From Acidimicrobiales bacterium MED-G01 (GTDB lineage: Bacteria > Actinomycetota > Acidimicrobiia > Acidimicrobiales > Poriferisodalaceae): a stretch of 64,000 bases of DNA. Below, in pieces: positions 53,979-62,967 of the stretch. Position 1 is the first letter of the stretch. The number at the start of each line of letters is the position of its first letter. The notes under the pieces are model-generated. The model saw only the letters and a list, made by a program, of their open reading frames with translations. It was not told the origin of the DNA and did not search any database. Location of the stretch: the NCBI GenBank assembly GCA_002457435.1, contig NTLA01000010.1, positions 1-64,000 of the forward strand, written 5' to 3'. Position numbers and translations under genes: made by a program.

Positions 53979-54566
53979 CTACAGATGCTCTAAGAACATC
54001 TGGTGGAGTCGCAAGTCGTCTGTTAACTCAGGGTGGAAGCTGGTGACCATCACGTTTTCTTGTCGACAAAAGACGGGTGTTTCTTCGCCGGTCTCTCGTT
54101 GGACGCTGGCAAGTGTTTCCACTGACGGGTCAAGTATTTGTGCCCCGGGTGCCCGAATAAATACCCCCGGGAAAGGGTCTTTGAGGTCTTTGATATGCAG
54201 GTCCATTTCGAAGCTTGCTATTTGACGACCGAACGCATTTCGGCGAACGGCTATGTCGATTCGAGCAAAACTTCTCTGGTCAGGTCTACCGTCGAGCACT
54301 TCTTTTGCTAGAAGAATCATCCCGGCACAAGTGCCTAGAACGGGCAGCCCGTCGGCCAAAAGCTCTGACAAAGGATCAAAGGTTTTGCTTGATTCTAAGA
54401 GCATTGAGATAGTCGTTGACTCGCCGCCGGGGATCACTATCGCGTCGAGGCCGTCAAGGTCTTCAGGTAATCTGACTTGGCGGACAGTCGTTCCGAGCTT
54501 GCCTAGCGCTTGGGTATGTTCTCTTGAGGCGCCTTGTAGTGCCAAGACCCCAACTATCGGTGACAA
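53979..54566 (-). CDS. pdxT: Pyridoxal 5'-phosphate synthase, glutaminase subunit
   Basis: 195 aa. It supplies ammonia to PdxS. The nucleophile Cys is in LGTCAGMILLAKEV, the His-Glu pair in SFHPELTDD, and the GALQGASREHTQAL-type N-terminus is typical. GGESTTI forms the oxyanion region. It follows pdxS by 9 bp. Confidence 0.96.
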   Translation of the reverse strand: MSPIVGVLALQGASREHTQALGKLGTTVRQVRLPEDLDGLDAIVIPGGESTTISMLLESSKTFDPLSELLADGLPVLGTCAGMILLAKEVLDGRPDQRSFARIDIAVRRNAFGRQIASFEMDLHIKDLKDPFPGVFIRAPGAQILDPSVETLASVQRETGEETPVFCRQENVMVTSFHPELTDDLRLHQMFLEHL

Positions 54567-54575
54567 CTTACTTTT

Positions 54576-55478
54576 CTACCAGCCGCGTTCGGCAAGCTTG
54601 GTATCAAGTTCGCCGATTTCGAGGCCAGGCATTGCGTCTCCGAGTCCTCGACTTACTTTGGCAACCATCGTCGGGTCCCTGAAATGAGTTGTCGCTTCGA
54701 CGATAGCTTTTGCTCGGGGCGCCGGATCTTCACTTTTGAAGATCCCTGATCCAACAAAAACAGCTTCCGCTCCTAGTTGCATCACAAGAGACGCATCAGC
54801 GGGCGTCGCAATACCTCCAGCGCAGAACATCGGTACCGGCAGACTCCCAGTCTCTGCTACTTCTTGAACTAATCCCAATGGGGCTTGTAATTGTTTGGCC
54901 CAGTCAAAAAGTTCTGCTTGGTCTGCCTGGGTGACCTTTCGTATGTCACCCAGAATCGACCTTAGGTGACGCACCGCTTCAACGATATTGCCAGTCCCAG
55001 CTTCGCCCTTTGAACGGATCATGCAGGCGCCTTCGGAAATACGTCGTAGTGCCTCCCCGAGGTTGGTTGCTCCGCAGACGAAAGGAACTGTGAATGACCA
55101 TTTGTCGATGTGGTGCGCTTCGTCTGCAGGCGTCAACACTTCCGATTCGTCGACGTAGTCAACTCCAAGCGATTCAAGAATTTGGGCTTCAGCAAAGTGC
55201 CCTATGCGTGCCTTGGCCATCACGGGGATGGTGACTGCTTGTTGTATGCCTTCAACCATGGCGGGGTCGCTCATGCGTGCTACTCCCCCGTCTCGTCGAA
55301 TATCAGCAGGTACTCGTTCGAGGGCCATCACTGCGACCGCACCAGCATCTTCTGCAATTTTCGCTTCTGTGGGGGTGACCACATCCATGATGACGCCCCC
55401 GCGGAGCATGTCAGCTAATCCTCGCTTTACGCGCGGTGTGCCAACTTGTGAGTTCGATCCACTCGTACTATCTGCCAT
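54576..55478 (-). CDS. pdxS: Pyridoxal 5'-phosphate synthase, synthase subunit
   Basis: 300 aa, TIM barrel. It makes PLP from ribose 5-phosphate, glyceraldehyde 3-phosphate and ammonia. Signatures are [55 protein letters not shown] and the C-terminal [20 protein letters not shown]. With PdxT it forms the complete DXP-independent vitamin B6 pathway. Confidence 0.97.
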   Translation of the reverse strand: MADSTSGSNSQVGTPRVKRGLADMLRGGVIMDVVTPTEAKIAEDAGAVAVMALERVPADIRRDGGVARMSDPAMVEGIQQAVTIPVMAKARIGHFAEAQILESLGVDYVDESEVLTPADEAHHIDKWSFTVPFVCGATNLGEALRRISEGACMIRSKGEAGTGNIVEAVRHLRSILGDIRKVTQADQAELFDWAKQLQAPLGLVQEVAETGSLPVPMFCAGGIATPADASLVMQLGAEAVFVGSGIFKSEDPAPRAKAIVEATTHFRDPTMVAKVSRGLGDAMPGLEIGELDTKLAERGW

Positions 55479-55521
55479 TCCTCCAGTCTAAGCCGGTGAG
55501 GTGCAGAACGAGTCGCTTCGC

Positions 55522-56687
55522 TTAGTCGTCGATATCAATGATTGTCGCTGTGTCGCGAGGCGCTAATAGAACCCAGGTCGCACCGGGCGCCATTGCAATA
55601 GCTCTGCCGGTTTGGTCAACGAATTGTGTGTGCACCGTGATGTTTGGCTTCACCCAGCGTCCCTCAGTGATGTGCCCGTCCTTCAGTATCCAAGCTGTTC
55701 CGGACCCTTCTGAAAGTTGGGCAACTGGAATTCGTGCACCATTTCCGTCAACTTCGTTGGTCAAGAGATATTTCGTGAATTGGATGATGACATTCTGTGC
55801 GGCTACTTCGACTTCATCTCCGCTTCTGTCTAGAGCTATATGTCTGTACCCATTCTGGAATCTCTGCCATTTGTTCTTGTCGTCGACCCAGCGAAATGAC
55901 ACGTCCACTGAACCCCAATCAACTTGCACCCCTCGTACCTTTCTGCCGCCTTCATCCTTTTGCGGTGACTCACGGAAAGGCCATAGCGGCTCCACTAGTG
56001 ACGTTGTGTCCTCGCCTTTTTCTAATAGCTGCGCAGACCGCGCCCATAAGTTGCTTGGAGCGGGTCTGTCGTCCTTGCGCCAATAGTGGGCTGGGTTCCG
56101 GTACAAACCGACATCCTTAATTGCCACCGTCTCCAGTAACCGGCGAAATGCCCAATTCGAGCCACTCCATCCAAATAGTGCTCCATCAAACGGCATGAGT
56201 AGAGGAATGTCACTTGAACGTCCTGATCGAATTGGTCCGACAAATTCAGGAACTTGGGACTGAAAAATGGCAAGGAATCGCGTCAATCCTCCTTCTACTA
56301 ATTCTTCAAAGACGATGTCGGCTTCTTGGATACCTTGCTGAGGTACTGCTGAAGGCGCGTTGTCGATTTTTAACGCCAGCTCGGGTGCCACAAGTACCGA
56401 TGGGTCGACAGGTGTTCCTCGGTAGGGAGCAGTGGGTTGCTTAGCTAACGGTTCATCTGCAGTCCGTTCTGAGGTTGTAGTGGGCGAAGGATCGGGGACG
56501 GCTGCAGGTGCAGTAACAGCGGATTGGGCGTCTTTTGAGGATGATGCCGAGGCGTGGTGGTGGTCGGCAAAGTAGACCCAAGACTTGTTGGTTCGGAGTC
56601 TTTCGCGGCGTAGGTGTCGGGTGCATCGGCAGCACATGCAGCGAGCAGGAGGGAGCACAACCCGATAGCGATGCCGCTTAATTTCAT
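55522..56687 (-). CDS. DUF3048 (YerB-like) lipoprotein, split by a frameshift
   Basis: The body, in the frame read from about 56560 down to 55522, is a DUF3048 domain (ALKIDNAPSAVPQQGIQEAD, VFEELVEGGLTRFLAIFQSQ, EFVGPIRSGRSSD). It has no sensible start of its own. In another frame at 56687, a lipoprotein signal begins MKLSGIAIGLCSLLLAACAA with an LAAC lipobox, continues as a Thr/Ser-rich linker and stops at 56445. The two frames differ by one base, and the switch falls between about 56540 and 56600, near a GGTGGTGGT run. One missing base would join them. I therefore read this as one gene of about 388 codons: either an assembly error, a recent mutation or, less likely, a slippage site. The function of DUF3048 is unknown; it is probably envelope-attached. 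Confidence 0.75.
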
Positions 56688-56694
56688 CGGTGCA

Positions 56695-57483
56695 TCACAT
56701 TTCGCGCAGCGCCGTCGCTCGAGCTTCGACTGTTGGTCGATTTGTATTCGGTGTGGAAGGGAAAAGCCAAAGAGAGTCTAGAACTGGACTGACTTCTGGG
56801 ACGAAGGTTCGATTTTCCGTCATTTCGATTGCTTCGACCATCCCTGGTGGGTAACGGGTTATACCTGTTCCAGTGATATCTCCCACAAAATCGTGACTCG
56901 GGTCAACTTGCAGACCTATCTTTCGCTTCAGAGACCCGGCCAGATATGAGAACGGCTGAATTCGGAACGACGACAGTCCTATCGACAGGCCGAAAGTTGT
57001 AATCGCGGTGGTTGCTAACGCGGTTCTGTAGCTCGCTATTTGAGAAATTCGGTTGGCGAGAACAGCTTCCAGTTCAATACGACTCGCAGCTTCCAGCAGG
57101 CCCGTAGTGATAATGATCGTTGAGTGGTCGACTGATCGTCCTAGGGCAGCGATGTTGCGGCTTTGCGTCGGAAGGAGGTGGATTCGTGGTGGAGATGTGC
57201 CAGTCGAGAGGCATAGACCTTCGATCAGGTTGGTGAGTCGAGGTTGTCCCCCTTCGCCTACCTGACTGCCGAGCAACTTCTTTAAGATGCGTCGCTCACT
57301 CGTCTTACTAGCCCAAAGCAACGAAACTGTCATCAGCAGTGCAAGCACTAACGCGACCCAAGTTGCCGACGAAATGGCGAGCATGACAAGAAACATAAGC
57401 CCTGACAACGTCAGAACAGATAGCCCAAAGAAGACCATCAATAGACCTGCATTTTGTCGGTTTTTGTCGCTCAGGTTGTCCAT
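56695..57483 (-). CDS. M48/HtpX-like membrane protein with inactivated protease site
   Basis: 262 aa. Two N-terminal membrane helices (about 12-56) precede an M48 core: PPRIHLLPTQSRNIAALGRS and IIITTGLLEAASRIELEAVL are the strands and helix that flank the active site. The HExxH helix, VLAHELSH in active relatives, reads VLANRISQ (141-148), so both His ligands and the catalytic Glu are lost. The downstream EADxxG metal motif reads VGDITG (200-205), losing the third ligand, although TRYPPGMVEAIEM after it is well kept. It should be a non-catalytic, membrane-bound scaffold. It lies between the DUF3048 lipoprotein and pimA, 7 bp and 79 bp away. Confidence 0.82.
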   Translation of the reverse strand: MDNLSDKNRQNAGLLMVFFGLSVLTLSGLMFLVMLAISSATWVALVLALLMTVSLLWASKTSERRILKKLLGSQVGEGGQPRLTNLIEGLCLSTGTSPPRIHLLPTQSRNIAALGRSVDHSTIIITTGLLEAASRIELEAVLANRISQIASYRTALATTAITTFGLSIGLSSFRIQPFSYLAGSLKRKIGLQVDPSHDFVGDITGTGITRYPPGMVEAIEMTENRTFVPEVSPVLDSLWLFPSTPNTNRPTVEARATALREM

Positions 57484-57562
57484 GTATATCCCGTGTCTCC
57501 AATATTTCCCGGCAACTGTGTGTCGCAGTGTACGGCGCTAACCACACCGCGCTCGTTACTAT

Positions 57563-58723
57563 TCACAGACTCTGGTCACCGCCAACACCAAGCTTGAACG
57601 GCCAGCCCATGCGACTCAGCTCACCGCGCCATCCACCTCTGTGGGGGTCTTGGCGTTCCATATCTATCGCCCGCTCGTATATGTCGACATACATTGCGGC
57701 AAGTCGATCCATCGAAAATTCCGACACCCGTCTACTGCCGGATACGCGTAGTTGATCAGCCAACTCCCGATTTTCAAGGACCTTTAACAGGCCAATGCTC
57801 AGGGCTTTTGCATCGCTGGGTGGCACAAGGTATGCCTCGTCGCCTCTAGGGGCAACGTTTCGGTATCCGGGTAAATCACTCGCTACTACTGGCGTCCCTG
57901 CCGCCATTGCCTCTAGCAGGACAATCCCGAAGCTCTCTCCTCGCAACGAGGGCGCACAAAATACGTTCGCGCCCTTTATACGTTCCATCTTCTCTTCTTC
58001 GCTGACTGCTCCGAGCCACTGAAGTCGTTGGTCTCCTTCGTATTTCGACCGCAATTCCTCTGTTTGGGGGCCATCAGACATGACCCATAGGGTCACATTT
58101 TGGGGCAGAAAAGTCATCGCCTCAAGCAGGACCTCTAGGCCCTTACGCGGTTCATGTCGACCGACGTATGCAATTGTTGGACCATCACATTTTGTTGGTG
58201 TGACGTCAACGAAGTTGTCGACTTCTATGCCATTGAAGACAATTTCGTAGCTTCCTCCAAGGGCTTCATGCGCCATGTCTCGAGCATCTTGGGAGACTGC
58301 CGTTCGAATGTTCATCCGCGTCGCTAACCACTTAACTCCAGGCGTGAGATAAGCCTTGCTCCCTCCAGCGGCATGCCAAGTCCCCACGATCGGCGCGCTC
58401 CTCAAGAACAGTGCTGTTTGGCAGGGGCCAGGGCAAATAGGTTCATGAATGTGAATGACGTCAAATTCTTCGTCGCGAAAGGCTCTAATAGTCCTCAGGG
58501 TGCAGGCCAAATCTGGGGCGATGGGAGCGATGGAACCGTTAGCAAAGGTGGGGATGCTCGCACCTAGCGATGTAACTCCTGTTTCAGGAGGCGCCCCATC
58601 GCAAGGACCCAAGACTCGCACCTTGTGCCCAAGCCGGTTCAAAGCTCTGGAAAGCGCGAGAACCTGACTCTGAACGCCCCCGGGGATACTGAGGCTATAT
58701 GGCGAGATGATTCCGATTCTCAC
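57563..58723 (-). CDS. pimA: Phosphatidylinositol mannosyltransferase PimA (GT4)
   Basis: 386 aa from GTG 58723, which gives the family start VRIGIISPYSLSIPGGVQSQV. It adds the first mannose from GDP-mannose to phosphatidylinositol. GT4 features are the acceptor-side loop PGGVQ, HIHEPICPG, the donor-side VGRHEPRKGLEVLLEAM and the E-x7-E motif in ESFGIVLLEAMAAGTPVVAS. The order pgsA-patA-pimA matches the mycobacterial PIM cluster. No clear ribosome-binding site is seen. Confidence 0.9.
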   Translation of the reverse strand: MRIGIISPYSLSIPGGVQSQVLALSRALNRLGHKVRVLGPCDGAPPETGVTSLGASIPTFANGSIAPIAPDLACTLRTIRAFRDEEFDVIHIHEPICPGPCQTALFLRSAPIVGTWHAAGGSKAYLTPGVKWLATRMNIRTAVSQDARDMAHEALGGSYEIVFNGIEVDNFVDVTPTKCDGPTIAYVGRHEPRKGLEVLLEAMTFLPQNVTLWVMSDGPQTEELRSKYEGDQRLQWLGAVSEEEKMERIKGANVFCAPSLRGESFGIVLLEAMAAGTPVVASDLPGYRNVAPRGDEAYLVPPSDAKALSIGLLKVLENRELADQLRVSGSRRVSEFSMDRLAAMYVDIYERAIDMERQDPHRGGWRGELSRMGWPFKLGVGGDQSL

Positions 58724-58777
58724 ATCAAGTAACGCTACGTGATGATGTGCGCTCTCCACAGTGGAATTCGAGACGAG

Positions 58778-59677
58778 TCAACTTTGGTCCACGAAATCGC
58801 TTGGCCAATTCGGTTGGAATAAATGCCACTGTTCCGGATCCCGGCGAATCAAAAATTCTAATTCTTCAGCAAGTTGACTTGTGACTCGCGTCACATCTTC
58901 TCTGATGGTTCCACTCCTGCTGACATCGAGCGGTGGTCTTACGAGACCCAGGTGCTTTCCGTTTGGTTCGAAGTAAACCGCTGTTGGCAGGACGACAGCC
59001 CCTGTCCGCAAAGCCATGAGGGCGGGTCCACCTGGAAGAGTTGTGTCTTCACCCATGAAGGTCACCTCGATTCCTGTTCCCGAGATATCTCGGTCGCAGA
59101 GTAAGCAAACAATTTCGTTCCTCTTTAAGGCTCTAGCAATCTCGGCTCCAGCCGATGGACCAAGTGGCACTACGTTCATTCCTAGCTTCGAACGAAAGTT
59201 GACAAACCAAGAAAATAATTGCGGCGGTTCGATTGGCTCAACGACAACTGTGATCGGCAATCTGTTAACAGTTGCCATCCAAAAGCCCGCCCACTCCCAA
59301 CCTCCCAGATGTGGGAGGGCAAGTATCACTCCGTTGCCACGACTCAAAGCTTCTTCAACAAACCGGTAATCGGGTACTTCTATGCCCCTTGATAACTCTT
59401 TGTCGCTACGTGTTGGAAGCCGAAAAGATTCGACCCAATATCGAGCGTACGAAGCGAAGGCTTTTCTGGCTGCAATCTTGACCGCTTTGTTACCGGGACT
59501 GGGACCCAACGACCGTCTCATGTGGCGTTGAACCATTGAGCGTTTCTTCCTCAACACCCAATTGAGTGGGAACGCAGCAATTGACGGCAGCACAGCCGCA
59601 ACAGGGCCTGGCAAACTGCGGGCCGCTAACGCTCCCGTTCGATAGAGCGCTGTTACACCCCGTCCCTTCAAGGTCAA
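58778..59677 (-). CDS. patA: Phosphatidylinositol mannoside acyltransferase (PatA, LpxL family)
   Basis: 299 aa. Membrane-associated acyltransferase of the LpxL/HtrB superfamily. The catalytic HX4E motif is H123-E128 in LALPHLGGWEWAG. A later FMGEDTTLPGGPALMALRTG is the typical phosphate- and acyl-binding stretch. In mycobacteria PatA acylates the mannose of PIM1/PIM2. It overlaps pgsA by 4 bases, supporting a shared pathway. Confidence 0.9.
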   Translation of the reverse strand: MTLKGRGVTALYRTGALAARSLPGPVAAVLPSIAAFPLNWVLRKKRSMVQRHMRRSLGPSPGNKAVKIAARKAFASYARYWVESFRLPTRSDKELSRGIEVPDYRFVEEALSRGNGVILALPHLGGWEWAGFWMATVNRLPITVVVEPIEPPQLFSWFVNFRSKLGMNVVPLGPSAGAEIARALKRNEIVCLLCDRDISGTGIEVTFMGEDTTLPGGPALMALRTGAVVLPTAVYFEPNGKHLGLVRPPLDVSRSGTIREDVTRVTSQLAEELEFLIRRDPEQWHLFQPNWPSDFVDQS

Positions 59678-60282
59678 CCCTTAGTATTTGAATCAGGCAC
59701 GTCGACAGTTGCCTGCCGCCAGACCTTAAAGAACCGTTGAACCGCTGTCAGAGACGTCAGAGCAAGCATCACCCACAGCACAGGCACTAGTAAGGCTTGA
59801 AAACACAGGCCAAATCCCAGAACGACCATCCGTTCGGCGCGTTCCATGAGGCCGCCTTTTGCGTCGTAGCCCAATAGCTCAGCTTTTGCTCTCTCGTAAC
59901 TAATCAAAGAGGACACCCCTAAGACAGCCATTGGTAAGAGCATGATCGTTCCGCCCTTACTCTCCGCTAAATGCCATGCGATACCACATAACAAAAGGCC
60001 ATCGGTTACACGGTCAGCTGTTGAGTCAAAGAAGGCGCCACGTTTTGAAGAGGTGCCGGCGGCGACGGCTACGGCACCGTCGAGCAGATCAGGAACAGCG
60101 GTCAGGATCAGGAAAGCTAGCCCTAGTTGTAATTGACCTCGGCCTATGAGAACACATGCTGCTACCGACATCGCAAGACCCACACAGGTCAGAAAGTTCG
60201 CGCTCACTCCTAACCGAACAAGGATGCGTCCGACCGGGCGAACGAAACGATCAACCCCGTTACGAAAGTTTCCATCAAACAT
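59674..60282 (-). CDS. pgsA: Phosphatidylinositol phosphate synthase (CDP-alcohol phosphotransferase)
   Basis: 202 aa, about six membrane helices. It joins CDP-diacylglycerol to inositol phosphate. The CDP-alcohol signature is present as D65, D68, G69, A72, G82, D86 and D90 within PDLLDGAVAV and RGAFFDSTAD. The Arg that follows the Ala (motif DGxxAR) is Val73 here (codon 60066-60064), a rare change at a near-invariant position. ATG 60282 shares its first base with the stop of the upstream gene (TGATG). Context with patA and pimA favours inositol phosphate over glycerol phosphate as acceptor. Confidence 0.88.
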   Translation of the reverse strand: MFDGNFRNGVDRFVRPVGRILVRLGVSANFLTCVGLAMSVAACVLIGRGQLQLGLAFLILTAVPDLLDGAVAVAAGTSSKRGAFFDSTADRVTDGLLLCGIAWHLAESKGGTIMLLPMAVLGVSSLISYERAKAELLGYDAKGGLMERAERMVVLGFGLCFQALLVPVLWVMLALTSLTAVQRFFKVWRQATVDVPDSNTKG

Positions 60283-60800
60283 CAGTCGCTGCTTTCCGCA
60301 GCATTTTCTGAGCCAGAAGTCTCGGCCCAATCCTCCGGGTTTTCCTCAACGTAAAATTCGACGATTGTGCCATCGATCGCATCAACCAGAACGAGACCTC
60401 TATTTACGGGCGGGTCTTCTGCTGAATAGACAAGCATTTTCCATGTCGGTCTGCTCAGTAGACCTCGCCACCCAAGTTGGGCACTGGCATGACCGACAGG
60501 AAAACCAACGGCACGATTTGCCGCGACGAGAGCGGCGCTCTCGTCGAGCCCGAACGCTCTACCTGCTAGAAGGCAGTACAAACCGAACACGCCCAAAGCC
60601 GCGCACCCAAAGATCAAACCCCGGTTTATCAATACCGGTTCACCATCAACCGTAAGAGCCCAAACTCCCACACAGATTGCGACTAGGAGATACAGGAATC
60701 CAGTGGTCTTTCGACGTTTATTGTCGGGGAATTTGTAGGCGCCAACAAATCCTCGATCGAGGTCCTCGGGAAGTTCATCGTGTACTTCTCGTTCGTCCAC
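60282..60800 (-). CDS. Two-helix membrane protein of the PIM operon
   Basis: 172 aa. A charged N-terminus (about 30 residues) is followed by two hydrophobic helices, TGFLYLLVAICVGVWALTV and LIFGCAALGVFGLYCLLAG. A soluble C-terminal half follows, with VGFPVGHASAQLGWRGLLSR and RGLVLVDAIDGTIVEFYVEE, then an acidic tail. I do not recognise the family. It sits between the HIT gene and pgsA with direct coupling to pgsA, so a role near phosphatidylinositol synthesis is plausible. Confidence 0.75.
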   Translation of the reverse strand: MDEREVHDELPEDLDRGFVGAYKFPDNKRRKTTGFLYLLVAICVGVWALTVDGEPVLINRGLIFGCAALGVFGLYCLLAGRAFGLDESAALVAANRAVGFPVGHASAQLGWRGLLSRPTWKMLVYSAEDPPVNRGLVLVDAIDGTIVEFYVEENPEDWAETSGSENAAESSD

Positions 60801-60839
60801 CTTGATTACGCTACCTGCCTGCAGTGTTTTGGCAAGGTC

Positions 60840-61346
60840 TCACTCGAAAGCTGCTCTGAGACGTTCAAGTGTGGAGTCGAGAGATTCGGGCAGGACTCGC
60901 GCCCCGCCGACCGTGGTCATGAAGTTCGTATCGCTGTCCCAACGAGGTAGGACGTGAACATGAAGGTGATCCGGGATTCCAGCACCTGCTCCTCGCCCTA
61001 GATTCGCGCCCATATTTATCCCGTCTGGAATGTAGGAGCGTTCTACGGCAGAAATTGATCTGGTCACCAAGTCGAAGATCTCCATCCGGACTTCTTGTTT
61101 CAGATCTTCGAAGTTGGATTCATGATCGTACGGCAGGACCATTACGTGCCCCGTGTTGTAGGGGTATGCATTAAGAATTACCGCCGCCGATTCGCCGCAA
61201 TAGACCAACTTGTCGGGTTCGCTGGTTCTAAGACCCACCACCGAGCAAAGCACGCACTCACCGCCGGAAGCTCTCGAAATCTCACCCGTCTCTCCGCTTA
61301 CATATTCGCGCCTCCAGGTAGCCCAGATCCTTTCCAAACTATCCAT
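60840..61346 (-). CDS. HIT-family nucleotide hydrolase/phosphorylase (Rv2613c-like)
   Basis: 168 aa. The histidine triad is H127-x-H129-x-H131 in DHLHVHVLPRW. CVLC (31-34) and NAYPYNTGHVMVLPYDHESN are further family marks. The mycobacterial protein in this position, next to pgsA, is a diadenosine tetraphosphate phosphorylase, which is the best guess for this one. It has its own start region of 64 bp, facing npdG. Confidence 0.88.
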   Translation of the reverse strand: MDSLERIWATWRREYVSGETGEISRASGGECVLCSVVGLRTSEPDKLVYCGESAAVILNAYPYNTGHVMVLPYDHESNFEDLKQEVRMEIFDLVTRSISAVERSYIPDGINMGANLGRGAGAGIPDHLHVHVLPRWDSDTNFMTTVGGARVLPESLDSTLERLRAAFE

Positions 61347-61410
61347 TAGTGAAGTCCGTTCAAGTCCAACAACTTGCGGGCATGAGCATGCGGTAGCGAC
61401 AGCGGTAGAT

Positions 61411-62064
61411 TCATTCGAGACCCACCAACTTCAAAGCGACTCTGGTTTTATATCGGGTATTGAGTTGGAGCAGAACCGCTGTAAAGGCTTCAATCGCTGT
61501 TGCGTTCGATAAGTTTCCGCAGTCAAGAGCTCTCGTGCCGGGAATTTTTCCAACCACCTCAGCGACCAAATCCGTGGCCTCTCTATCGTCACTGCAGATA
61601 AGGATGTCGCTATCTAGAGGTTGATCGAGATCACCTAGCTCTTGGGCAGGCACATGTTGCAGGGTCGCGGCGACCTTCGAATCTGGTAACGACGCCTGCA
61701 CGGATGCCGCAACTGACCCTCTTGGTGGGATAAGTGGAACAAACTCATCATCTACCCGCGCCAACGCATTAGACATTGTCACGACGACTTTGCCTCTCAC
61801 ATGGTCTTTAACACTTCTTGCGGTAATCGCTGCTGCATCCCATGGGGTGGCAATCACCACAAATTCACATTGAGCGGCTCCTACATTGTCTGACGGAGTC
61901 ACCGCTAACTCGCGGTTAGACCAACGTTCAACGATGCTGTCAACTACTTCCATCGACCGATATTTCGATCGAGAACCCAAAATAACCTCGTAACCCACAT
62001 CTGCAAGGCGAGCCGCCAAAGCCGAGCCTGCAGGTCCAGTTCCACCAACGATGCCTATCCGCAT
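61411..62064 (-). CDS. npdG: F420-dependent NADP reductase
   Basis: 217 aa. The Rossmann motif MRIGIVGGTGPAGSALAARL and EVILGSRSKYRS (NADP phosphate site) match NpdG/Fno, which exchange hydride between reduced F420 and NADP. VVIATPWDAA and VVVTMSNALARVDDEF are further family stretches. ATG 62064 is chosen; the 28-codon upstream frame is not conserved. It implies that the cell makes coenzyme F420, common in Actinobacteria. Confidence 0.88.
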   Translation of the reverse strand: MRIGIVGGTGPAGSALAARLADVGYEVILGSRSKYRSMEVVDSIVERWSNRELAVTPSDNVGAAQCEFVVIATPWDAAAITARSVKDHVRGKVVVTMSNALARVDDEFVPLIPPRGSVAASVQASLPDSKVAATLQHVPAQELGDLDQPLDSDILICSDDREATDLVAEVVGKIPGTRALDCGNLSNATAIEAFTAVLLQLNTRYKTRVALKLVGLE

Positions 62065-62126
62065 GAAGTGCCACGGTACTGTCCAAAGGCAGGGTACGGT
62101 GAATTCATTCCGCGAGTTACGACGAA

Positions 62127-62145
62127 GACGCCCCGTCAGGGCGTC
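62127..62145. repeat. Inverted repeat between npdG and fabI
   Basis: GACGCCC at 62127-62133 and GGGCGTC at 62139-62145 form a perfect seven-base inverted repeat around a five-base spacer. It lies in the 107 bp between divergent npdG and fabI, 27 bp before the fabI start, with no T-run on either side, so it is not a terminator. It could be an operator or an mRNA hairpin in the fabI leader. Confidence 0.5.
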
Positions 62146-62171
62146 CATACATCAAACGGAGGACAGCCTTC

Positions 62172-62942
62172 ATGAGTCTCATGGATGGGAAAAAGCTACT
62201 AATTACTGGGGTTCTTACTGATGCCTCATTGGCATTTGAAGTGGCGAAGCTGGCTCAGCTAGAGGGCGCCGAGGTGGTCCTGACCGGTGCAGGCAGGGCG
62301 ATGCGTTTAACGGAACGAACTGCTCGCAAGCTCCCCGAACCATGCGATGTTCTAGCGCTCGATGTCACGGAGCCCACGGAAATTGAAGCGGTAGCTGCCG
62401 AACTCACGACTCGTTGGGGTTACGTAGACAGCGTGTTGCATGCCATAGGGTTCGCGCCTGAGGCTTGCTTGGGTGGCAATTTTCTTAATGCTGAATGGGA
62501 GGACGTCAGCGTCGCCTTACATATTTCCGCGTACAGCTTGAAAGCTCTAGCCGGAGGACTTCAGCCTCTGCTCGCCAAGTCCCAGGGAAATGTTGTCGGA
62601 CTTACCTTTGATGCCTCCGTTGCATGGCCCGTGTACGACTGGATGGGAGTGGCGAAAGCAGCTTTTGAATCGACGGCTCGGTACCTGGCCAAATCTATGG
62701 GCCCCGATGGCATTCGCGTAAATCTCGTCTCAGCCGGGCCGATCAGAACTATGGCGGCGAAGTCGATCCCGGGATTCTCCGATTTCGAAGATGCTTGGGA
62801 GAACCGTGCACCTTTGGGGTGGGACGTCCACGATCAAGCCTCGGTGGCACGGACGACGTTGGCCCTGATGTCGGACTGGTTTCCGATGACCACAGGTGAA
62901 ATCGTGCATGTAGACGGTGGATATCACGCGATCGGTGCTTAA
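62172..62942 (+). CDS. fabI: Enoyl-ACP reductase, FabI/InhA type
   Basis: 256 aa. It reduces trans-2-enoyl-ACP with NADH in type II fatty-acid synthesis. The start has ITGVLTDASLAFEVAKLAQ; the catalytic pair is Y155 and K162 in YDWMGVAKAA, spaced as Y158/K165 of InhA. VNLVSAGPIRTMAAKSIPGF and the late HVDGGYHAIG are typical. GGAGG lies 9 nt before the ATG. It is the only plus-strand gene in the right half of the window. Confidence 0.93.
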   Translation: MSLMDGKKLLITGVLTDASLAFEVAKLAQLEGAEVVLTGAGRAMRLTERTARKLPEPCDVLALDVTEPTEIEAVAAELTTRWGYVDSVLHAIGFAPEACLGGNFLNAEWEDVSVALHISAYSLKALAGGLQPLLAKSQGNVVGLTFDASVAWPVYDWMGVAKAAFESTARYLAKSMGPDGIRVNLVSAGPIRTMAAKSIPGFSDFEDAWENRAPLGWDVHDQASVARTTLALMSDWFPMTTGEIVHVDGGYHAIGA

Positions 62943-62967
62943 ACAGGTTCGCCGCTAAACGTTTTAC

